Source of the DNA: Acidobacteriota bacterium
GTDB taxonomy: Bacteria > Acidobacteriota > Blastocatellia > Pyrinomonadales > Pyrinomonadaceae
Reading direction: 5' to 3'
Length of the DNA stretch: 10,753 nucleotides
NCBI GenBank assembly: GCA_029777145.1
Contig: JAKOSS010000812.1
Location: 1 to 10,753 of the forward strand
Shown here: piece after piece, positions 6,123 through 10,753 of the stretch
Position numbering within the stretch: position 1 is the first letter of the stretch
Layout of the letters: every line of letters starts with the position of its first letter
Made by a program: the position numbers and the translations under genes
Notes under the pieces: generated by a model
Told to the model about the DNA's origin: nothing
The model's database searches: none
The model's input: the letters and a program-made list of their open reading frames with translations, nothing else

Positions 6123-6137
6123 TATTTTCGGAAAATA
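6123..6137. repeat. AT-rich 7-bp palindrome (TATTTTC / GAAAATA) at the end of aroK
   Basis: The arms at 6123-6129 and 6131-6137 surround a single base, directly after the aroK TAG (6141-6139 on the minus strand). The stem is AT-rich and has no T-run, so it is a weak terminator candidate at best. Confidence 0.35.
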
Positions 6138-6138
6138 T

Positions 6139-6663
6139 CTAGTTAATTGTGAATGAAAAAACCTCATCTGCGATCTGTTTCGCGATGTCGTACGAGTTCA
6201 GATCAGGCCGGATGATGTAGTGCCAATCGGCGAGGCAATAGACCCGCTGTCTTTCCTCAAACAACCTCATCGTCTCGGCCTTATTCCGTGCCAGCGGACG
6301 AACGCGGCGCGAATTCACGATATTCAGCCAACAGCGTTCGAAACTCGTTTCGAGCCAGATCGATGTCAGGCGATGGGACCGGATCAGTTCGCGATTCGAC
6401 TCGATCGTCCAGGCGCCGCCCCCGAGGGCAATGATCCGCGCGTCGCCGGCGATGACGTCGGTCAGGACCTCGCTTTCGATCCGGCGAAATTCACCGATAC
6501 CGTGACTTTCGACGATCTCGGCGATAGTTCGGTGCTCGCGTTCGATGATCGCCGAGTCGAGATCGATCCGCTCGCAGCCGATTATGGACGCGAGGTGTTT
6601 GGCGACGGTCGATTTTCCGACGCCCATGAATCCGGTCAGGACGATCCGAGTATCATCAGACAT
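6139..6663 (-). CDS. aroK: Shikimate kinase
   Basis: This enzyme phosphorylates shikimate at the 3-hydroxyl with ATP, the fifth step of the chorismate pathway, in the cytoplasm. The ATG at 6663 gives 174 residues, the normal length. A TTG at 6699 would add 12 residues before the usual start and overlap the aroA stop. Visible motifs are Walker A GFMGVGKST (11-19), DLD (34-36) for Mg and shikimate contact, FRRIE (59-63) with the shikimate-binding Arg, GGG (81-83), the lid RPLAR (122-126) and RQRVY (138-142). It lies 26 bases after aroA on the same strand, and its product feeds EPSP synthase, so they form a pathway operon. Its Shine-Dalgarno sequence is weak (GAGA), so translation may depend on aroA. 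The aroK and aroL types cannot be separated here. Confidence 0.93.
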   Translation of the reverse strand: MSDDTRIVLTGFMGVGKSTVAKHLASIIGCERIDLDSAIIEREHRTIAEIVESHGIGEFRRIESEVLTDVIAGDARIIALGGGAWTIESNRELIRSHRLTSIWLETSFERCWLNIVNSRRVRPLARNKAETMRLFEERQRVYCLADWHYIIRPDLNSYDIAKQIADEVFSFTIN

Positions 6664-6689
6664 TTGAACGATTCTCAGGGGTTTTCGCG

Positions 6690-8081
6690 TCAACGGCAAA
6701 CGCTCGCGAGCGTCTCGAAGAACTCAGGAAAAGAAACGCCGGCGCATTCGGCGCCCACGATCTCGGTCTCGCCCTCGGCGAAAAGTCCCGCAACGGCGAA
6801 CGCCATCGCGATCCGGTGGTCGTCGAAACTGTCGATCACGGCGCCTTTCAATCGCGAGCGCCCGACCCGGAATCCATCCTCGAACTCCTCGACATCGGCA
6901 CCCATCCGTCGCAGGTTCACGACGACTGACGCAATGCGGTCCGATTCCTTGACGCGCAGTTCCGACGCGCCGCGGACCTCGATCCCGCCGTTCACCTGCG
7001 TCCCGAAAACAGCGAGGATCGGGATCTCGTCGATCACATTCGCGATGATGTCGCCGTCGATCAGGTTCGATTCCGGATCGCCCGGAAGTTCCGCCGGTGC
7101 TTGAACCCGGAGGTTTCCCGCAGGTTCGCATGAGCTTTCCGAGTCGTCGAATCGTTCAATGTTCGCGCCGAATCGCCGCAGAACGTCGATCACGGCCGTC
7201 CGCGTCGGGTTCAGCCCGACATTTTCGATCGTCAGGTCGGATCCGGGAAGACAACTTGCCGCGACAAGAAAGAACGCCGCCGAAGAGACATCGGACGGAA
7301 CCTTGAAATCGCGCGAGGTCAATCGCGAATCGCCCGACACCGAAACCCGGCCGGATTCGTCAACATCGACGTCGACGCCGAACCAACGAAGCATGCGTTC
7401 GGTGTGATCGCGAGTCAAAGGCATTTGGGATTTCGGATTTGGGATTTGGGATTGGGGATTTGAAATTTCGGATTCTGGAATCTTGGAATCTTGGAATCTG
7501 GAATCCGTCGTGGAATTCTCGGCTCGTTCCGCGACCGACGTCACGCCGTCGGCGTAAAGTCCGGCAAGCAGCACGCAGGACTTGACCTGTGCGCTGGCGA
7601 CCGGCATCGCGTAATCGATCGGACGGAGCGCTTGGCCGCCGCGGATCGTCATCGGCAATTTTCCGTCGTTCGATTCGATCGCCGCTCCCATCGATGTCAG
7701 CGGTGCGATGACGCGTTTCATCGGTCGGCGCGACAGGCTTTCATCGCCGATCAACGTCGTGTCGAATTCTTGGCCGGCGAGGATCCCGGAGACCAGTCGG
7801 ACGGTGGTTCCGGAATTGCCGCAATCGAGCGGCGTTTCCGACTCTTTGAGTCCATGCTTCCCGACGCCGTGAACGACGACGGTCGAGCCGTCGCGCTCGG
7901 ACCTGACGCCCATCTGAGCAAAACATGCCAAGGTCGATGCGCAATCGACGCTCGAACCGAAATTCGTGATCGTCGTCGTGCCCTCGGCGATCGCCGCGAA
8001 CATTGCGGCCCGGTGCGAGATCGACTTGTCTCCAGGAAGAGCGATCGTCCCGCTCAGTGAAGTTGCCGGTGAAATCTTCAT
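6690..8081 (-). CDS. aroA: 3-phosphoshikimate 1-carboxyvinyltransferase (EPSP synthase) with repeat-derived insert
   Basis: This cytoplasmic enzyme joins phosphoenolpyruvate to shikimate-3-phosphate. It has 463 residues, against about 425-440 for the family. Motifs in order: GDKSISHRA (17-25) with catalytic Lys19, DCGNSGTTVRL (86-96), SLSRRPM (115-121), SAQVKS (163-168), TRDHTERML (223-231), DEIPILAVF (351-359) with the catalytic Asp, KESDRI (378-383) and DDHRIAMA (420-427). The GNSGTT form, with Gly at the place of E. coli Gly96, carries none of the usual glyphosate-tolerance changes. Residues about 192-220 are an extra segment built from 7-bp repeat DNA, just before TRDHTERML; the frame is kept. 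The start has no Shine-Dalgarno sequence, and the leader is a pyrimidine-rich heptad repeat. It lies upstream of aroK. The enzyme identity is firm. Confidence 0.95.
   Translation of the reverse strand: MKISPATSLSGTIALPGDKSISHRAAMFAAIAEGTTTITNFGSSVDCASTLACFAQMGVRSERDGSTVVVHGVGKHGLKESETPLDCGNSGTTVRLVSGILAGQEFDTTLIGDESLSRRPMKRVIAPLTSMGAAIESNDGKLPMTIRGGQALRPIDYAMPVASAQVKSCVLLAGLYADGVTSVAERAENSTTDSRFQDSKIPESEISNPQSQIPNPKSQMPLTRDHTERMLRWFGVDVDVDESGRVSVSGDSRLTSRDFKVPSDVSSAAFFLVAASCLPGSDLTIENVGLNPTRTAVIDVLRRFGANIERFDDSESSCEPAGNLRVQAPAELPGDPESNLIDGDIIANVIDEIPILAVFGTQVNGGIEVRGASELRVKESDRIASVVVNLRRMGADVEEFEDGFRVGRSRLKGAVIDSFDDHRIAMAFAVAGLFAEGETEIVGAECAGVSFPEFFETLASVCR
7423..7506 (-). repeat. Heptad repeat array inside the aroA coding sequence
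   Basis: On the plus strand the units run GATTTCG, GATTTGG, GATTTGG, GATTGGG, GATTTGA, AATTTCG, GATTCTG, GAATCTT and then two 8-base variants. Because seven is not a multiple of three, the code cycles through all frames every 21 bases and gives a 7-residue peptide repeat (NPQSQIP, NPKSQMP). The same peptide string would be read from the intergenic AATCCCA run at 5055-5089, which supports a shared origin. Confidence 0.85.
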
Positions 8082-8085
8082 AGGG

Positions 8086-8273
8086 AAAAAGGGAAAAAAT
8101 AAAAGGTAAAAAGTAAAAAGGCAAGACGGAATTCAAGAATCAAAAATCAAAATTCAATGCTCAAGATTCAAGAATCAAGAATCGAGAATTAAGAATCAAG
8201 ATCCAAGGTTGCAAGGTCACCAATCATCTTGACGCCCATTTTTTTGAATCATGAATCTTGAATTTTGAATAGC
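8086..8273. repeat. Heptad repeats filling the DUF1003-aroA gap
   Basis: Three runs all have period seven. The first is AAAAAGG, GAAAAAA, TAAAAGG, TAAAAAG, TAAAAAG (8086-8120). The second has eleven units in register from 8131 to 8207 (ATTCAAG, AATCAAA, AATCAAG, AATCGAG, AATTAAG and similar), fading to about 8228. The third is GAATCAT, GAATCTT, GAATTTT, GAATAGC (8246-8273). They begin within five bases of the aroA ATG and end just before the DUF1003 stop, so almost no unique DNA is left in this gap. Confidence 0.85.
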
Positions 8274-8274
8274 G

Positions 8275-8820
8275 TTACTTTTTACTTTCGAGAAGCTGCT
8301 CGAGCAGCCTAATCTGCTCCTGCTGCAATTCCACGAGTTCGATCCATTTCTGCTCGCGCAGATCGTCGAGCTTGTCATGGATGTCGCGGATCTCGAGCTC
8401 CGCCTTCAGGTTCACTTCGTAATCGTGAGCGGCGTCGAGCCGGTCCCGGGCCGCCTGGCGATTCTGCGACATCATGATGATCGGCGCCTGGACCGCGGCG
8501 ATCATCGACAAAAAAAGGTTCAGGAGAATGTACGGATACGGATCGAACGCGCGATTCAAAAGGAGCAGCGAATTGATGACGACCCACGCGATCAGTACCG
8601 ATCCGAAGATGAAGATGAACGTCCACGACCCGCCGAAGGTGGCGACGCGGTCCGCGATCCGCTCACCGAACGTGCGATCGTCGTCGTACGCCTTTGAAAG
8701 GTTCCGACTGACCTGTCTGCGCTCGACGAACGATTGAACCACGCGCCGTTCCCGCTCGGTCAGCTTTTCCCATTCGCGGCGCAGAAACTTCTTTGCCAAC
8801 TGCTCGGCCCTCTCGCTCAT
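8275..8820 (-). CDS. DUF1003 family membrane protein
   Basis: The ATG at 8820 is chosen because GGGAGG (8829-8834) lies eight bases upstream; an earlier in-frame ATG (8931) has no such site. The 181 residues contain the DUF1003 core: FGGSW (62-66), then two membrane segments (about 67-86 and 97-115), with DPYPYILLNL (93-102) and QAPIIMMSQNRQ (111-122). A charged N-terminal region precedes the core. A heptad-rich helix, probably a coiled coil, follows (about 138-178, ending LLEQLLESKK). The function of DUF1003 proteins is unknown, so none is given. The gene is divergent from the anti-sigma kinase gene and upstream of aroA on the same strand, but a 193-base repeat-filled gap suggests aroA is separate. 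Confidence 0.88.
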   Translation of the reverse strand: MSERAEQLAKKFLRREWEKLTERERRVVQSFVERRQVSRNLSKAYDDDRTFGERIADRVATFGGSWTFIFIFGSVLIAWVVINSLLLLNRAFDPYPYILLNLFLSMIAAVQAPIIMMSQNRQAARDRLDAAHDYEVNLKAELEIRDIHDKLDDLREQKWIELVELQQEQIRLLEQLLESKK

Positions 8821-8924
8821 GTGCAGTACCTCCCGAATTCTCAGAGTTGCCGTTCCGTTGCCGAAACCGTCAAACAAATCATATCCGAACAGATTTTGAC
8901 ACCGAAGCCGAAAAGCCGTCGGTC

Positions 8925-8953
8925 TTGACATAAAAGCCGTGAAAAACGAAACT
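8925..8953 (+). promoter_or_regulatory. Possible promoter for the anti-sigma kinase in the divergent gap
   Basis: A perfect TTGACA (8925-8930) stands about 65 bases before the kinase ATG. At 17 bases spacing the -10 hexamer would be GAAACT, a poor match, so the call is weak. A second TTGACA lies at 8896-8901, and AAAAGCCGT occurs at 8911 and 8932, so the region has a duplicated look. It is the only space that can drive both divergent genes. Confidence 0.3.
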
Positions 8954-8993
8954 TAACAACAGTTTCCTAAAGACCGAAACGCATTTTCCGTAA

Positions 8994-9413
8994 ATGGCGA
9001 GCGACAACGAAACGAAATTCTCGATCGTGAGTACCATCGAAGCGATCGACGAGGCTGTGGTTCGAACCGTCGATTTTGCGACGGTCGCGGGTTTCCGCGA
9101 CGATGCGATCTTCGGAATCGACATGGCGGTCCGCGAGGCCGTGGCGAATGCGGTGAAGCACGGCAACAAGCTTGACGCGACGAAGAGCGTCGAGATCACC
9201 TTGGTCGGGCTCGGAAACGGGATCGAGATCATGATCCGCGATTTCGGCGACGGTTTCGATGTCGATGAGGTCCCGGATCCGACGAATCCGGAGAATCTGC
9301 TCAAGGCGTCCGGTCGGGGGATACTGTTCATGCACAATTTTGTCGATCAGGTCGCGTGGGAGCGGCATGCCGGCGGAGGCATGATCGTGCGGATGATAAA
9401 ACGGTTGGTCTAG
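8994..9413 (+). CDS. RsbW/SpoIIAB-type anti-sigma regulatory serine kinase (HATPase_c_2)
   Basis: Proteins of this GHKL-fold family bind a sigma factor, or another partner, and phosphorylate a STAS antagonist, so the two switch partners in the cytoplasm. The 139 residues match the family length. The N box is EAVANAVKHGN (48-58) with E48 and N52 as Mg and catalytic contacts, G1 is DFGDGFD (83-89) and G2 is GRGILFM (107-113). No membrane segment or extra domain is present. The start lacks a Shine-Dalgarno sequence. The next gene, 79 bases downstream on the same strand, is a STAS protein, its expected substrate. No sigma factor gene is in view, so the target is unknown and need not be a sigma factor. 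Confidence 0.9.
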   Translation: MASDNETKFSIVSTIEAIDEAVVRTVDFATVAGFRDDAIFGIDMAVREAVANAVKHGNKLDATKSVEITLVGLGNGIEIMIRDFGDGFDVDEVPDPTNPENLLKASGRGILFMHNFVDQVAWERHAGGGMIVRMIKRLV

Positions 9414-9427
9414 TTTTGTTTTCGCCC

Positions 9428-9444
9428 GAAATTTGCTAAATTTC
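9428..9444. promoter_or_regulatory. Perfect inverted repeat GAAATTT-GCT-AAATTTC between kinase and STAS gene
   Basis: The 7-base arms at 9428-9434 and 9438-9444 flank GCT. It lies 14 bases after the kinase stop and about 50 before the STAS start. It could be an operator for a separate STAS promoter (TTGCTA with TGCAAT about 17 bases on is a weak match) or an mRNA hairpin. No T-run follows. Confidence 0.35.
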
Positions 9445-9492
9445 ATCTAAAAAATTGCAATCAAACGCTTACTAATTCAATAGGAGATAAAC

Positions 9493-9840
9493 ATGGCTGA
9501 ACTTAACATTTCGGAACGTCAGGCTGGCGACATCACCATCCTCGACATGGATGGAAAGGTGACGATCGGCGAAGGCAGCGTTGCCCTCCGAAACACGATC
9601 CGCCGTTTGCTCGGAGAAGGCAAAAAGAAGATCCTGCTCAATCTCGGTTCCGTCGGATACATCGATTCGAGCGGTATCGGCGAACTCGTTTCGAGCTTCA
9701 CTGCGGTCAACAAGGAAGACGGCAGCCTGAAGCTCCTCAACCTGACGCAGAAGATTCAGGATCTGCTTGCGATCACCAAGCTGCTGACGGTGTTCGACGT
9801 TTTCGAGAACGAAGGCGAAGCTCTTGCCAGCTTCAACTAA
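9493..9840 (+). CDS. STAS domain anti-sigma factor antagonist (SpoIIAA/RsbV type)
   Basis: This single-domain protein of 115 residues is the normal length of the family. The signature [11 protein letters not shown] (55-65) contains the loop serine, by analogy with SpoIIAA Ser58 probably S60, that the partner kinase phosphorylates. In the unphosphorylated state the protein binds the kinase and frees its target. The start is sure: AGGAG (9482-9486) lies six bases before the ATG. The kinase gene just upstream has no such site, so this protein may be made in excess over it. A terminator closes the gene at 9869-9908. No fused sensor or phosphatase domain is present, so the PP2C phosphatase that would reactivate it must be elsewhere. 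Confidence 0.92.
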   Translation: MAELNISERQAGDITILDMDGKVTIGEGSVALRNTIRRLLGEGKKKILLNLGSVGYIDSSGIGELVSSFTAVNKEDGSLKLLNLTQKIQDLLAITKLLTVFDVFENEGEALASFN

Positions 9841-9868
9841 AAGGTTCAGAGTGAATCTCAAGGGGATG

Positions 9869-9908
9869 AAGGAGACGCGCTTCGGCGCGATTTCCTTTGT
9901 CCTTTTTT
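9869..9908 (+). terminator. Intrinsic terminator after the STAS gene
   Basis: CGCGC (9876-9880) pairs with GCGCG (9885-9889) around a TTCG loop, giving a stable cUUCGg hairpin. AAGGA and TCCTT extend the stem across a short internal loop. T-runs follow, with six T at 9903-9908. It sits 28 bases after the stop codon. Confidence 0.8.
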
Positions 9909-9981
9909 GTTGAGGGACATCCTGAAATCGGGCCGCCGCATCTTTAACAAGCGGCAAACAAACGCATCCGGACGCAGTCTG

Positions 9982-9999
9982 CGGCGATCTGCATCGCCG
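9982..9999 (+). other. Perfect 7-bp hairpin (CGGCGAT-CTGC-ATCGCCG) in the leader of the secreted protein gene
   Basis: The arms at 9982-9988 and 9993-9999 close on a 4-base loop, 26 bases before the ATG at 10026. No T-run follows, so it is not a terminator. It may lie in the 5' leader as an mRNA structure or be a protein-binding site. The rest of 9910-10025 shows nothing definite. Confidence 0.35.
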
Positions 10000-10025
10000 A
10001 AGTCAGCGTTCAAGCTACGAGCGTC

Positions 10026-10753
10026 ATGAGAAAAGCAGTATTCGTCCTAATCATGCTCATCCTGCCGCAGGCATTGCTTGCACAGGGCAATTCACAGCCG
10101 TTCGATCTGACCCAGTACGGCGTCAAGATCGAACCGGACAGGCGGTTGATCGTCGTCTCGCTGGCTCTCGAAGCAGCCGGTCTCGAGACGCCGATGACCG
10201 ACAAGGGTGCCGAATTCAAGAATCGTGTCCGTGCCGATTTCGAAGGGCTTTCTCCGGAACTCGTGCAGAAGATGAAGTTCTTCATCGAACAGTACCGCAA
10301 GCGACATCCGGCGGCGACTCCGGCCGAGGTCGCGGCGCCGTTCATTTCGATGGCGTACTCGCTCGGACCAGTGCCTGATCTGAACGAACCGACGCGCGCG
10401 ACCGATCTGCCGGGCGATCTGCTCGAAGTTCTCGATTTCTCGCCGCTCGTCAGACAGTTTTACCGAAGCATCGTGCGGCGCGGCGAACAGTCGTACACGG
10501 TTTCGCAGAAGGTCGAGGAATACTACAAGGAATATCAGGCGCTGGGCGATTCGATGCGGCCGACCGCCGTCCGCATGGTCCGTGACATGCTTGCGTACCT
10601 GCACACGAAGCCGACGCTCGTTTACACCGAGGCCGTAAAAACCGAGATCCAGCGCGGAAAGAGCAAGACCGAGAAACTTCAAAGGACCGAGTATCGCGAA
10701 CATGAACGCCGGTTCTTTGTCGTCCCGGATATGCTGGCGGCGCCCGGAACCGT
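10026..10753 (+). CDS. Secreted protein of unknown function, 3' end outside the window
   Basis: The frame is open from the ATG at 10026 to the window edge (242 residues, no stop). It starts with a signal peptide, MRKAVFVLIMLILPQALLAQ, with likely cleavage by signal peptidase I after ALLA or LAQ. No Cys follows, so it is not a lipoprotein. The mature part is mostly helical in composition and charged (KNRVRADFEGLSPELVQKM, then FIEQYRKRHPAATPAEVAAP), with repeated aromatic and basic residues, and ends in HERRFFVVPDMLAAPGT. No catalytic motif or known family is recognised. A periplasmic or exported place is expected. Codon use matches the neighbouring genes. A terminator separates it from the STAS gene, so it has its own transcript. 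Confidence 0.75.
   Translation, partial: MRKAVFVLIMLILPQALLAQGNSQPFDLTQYGVKIEPDRRLIVVSLALEAAGLETPMTDKGAEFKNRVRADFEGLSPELVQKMKFFIEQYRKRHPAATPAEVAAPFISMAYSLGPVPDLNEPTRATDLPGDLLEVLDFSPLVRQFYRSIVRRGEQSYTVSQKVEEYYKEYQALGDSMRPTAVRMVRDMLAYLHTKPTLVYTEAVKTEIQRGKSKTEKLQRTEYREHERRFFVVPDMLAAPGT

Noticed and set aside
6005..6138. Possible promoter or small RNA between aroK and the BON-like lipoprotein gene
   Set aside because: A promoter for the lipoprotein unit must lie here or further upstream, but I could not find a convincing pair of -35 and -10 hexamers or an RNA fold to mark.
6220..7104. Plus-strand open frame of 294 codons across aroK and aroA
   Set aside because: It is the antisense shadow of two genes with full catalytic motifs on the minus strand, and has no ribosome site or recognisable domain.

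Overview
The window reads as a stretch of chromosome from a Gram-negative bacterium of moderate GC. Three things suggest Acidobacteriota, probably class Blastocatellia (Pyrinomonadaceae-like): the wording of the RHS core, the heptameric intergenic repeats, and the mix of a PilT ATPase with SpoIIAA/RsbW-type regulators. This assignment comes from family resemblance by eye and is not proven.

Layout. (1) Positions 1-2418 are the 3' end of an RHS (polymorphic toxin) locus. It holds an RHS core fragment with a one-base frameshift, a C-terminal tip with a zincin-like HEVLH motif, and an overlapping small lipoprotein gene that is the natural candidate for a cognate immunity protein. A second, degenerate RHS core fragment follows. 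About 290 bp of near-identical core DNA therefore flanks the tip/lipoprotein cassette as a direct repeat. (2) Positions 2419-2846 are non-coding and rich in palindromes and 7-bp repeats. (3) Minus strand 4772-2847 encodes a twitching-motility retraction ATPase (PilT type) with an unusual N-terminal extension of about 280 residues. (4) Positions 4774-5254 hold a candidate pilT promoter, a long 7-bp tandem array and a terminator. (5) Minus strand 5965-5255 is a two-gene unit: a BON-like lipoprotein, then a Kbp/YgaU-like LysM protein. (6) Minus strand 8081-6139 is a shikimate pathway pair, aroA then aroK. The aroA gene carries an in-frame insert made of the same 7-bp repeat DNA that fills the intergenic spaces. 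(7) Minus strand 8820-8275 is a DUF1003 membrane protein. (8) On the plus strand, an RsbW-like anti-sigma kinase (8994-9413) and a STAS anti-sigma antagonist (9493-9840) form a partner-switching pair closed by a cUUCGg terminator. (9) A secreted protein of unknown function starts at 10026 and runs off the window.

Working together. AroA and AroK catalyse nearby steps to chorismate. The kinase and STAS protein are expected to control a sigma factor or another output encoded elsewhere. The two small envelope proteins probably work in or near the periplasm. The RHS cassette looks like a decaying or recombining effector/immunity module. The most distinctive feature is a family of heptanucleotide tandem repeats found in nearly every intergenic space of the middle region, once inside the aroA coding sequence and once right up to the aroA start codon.
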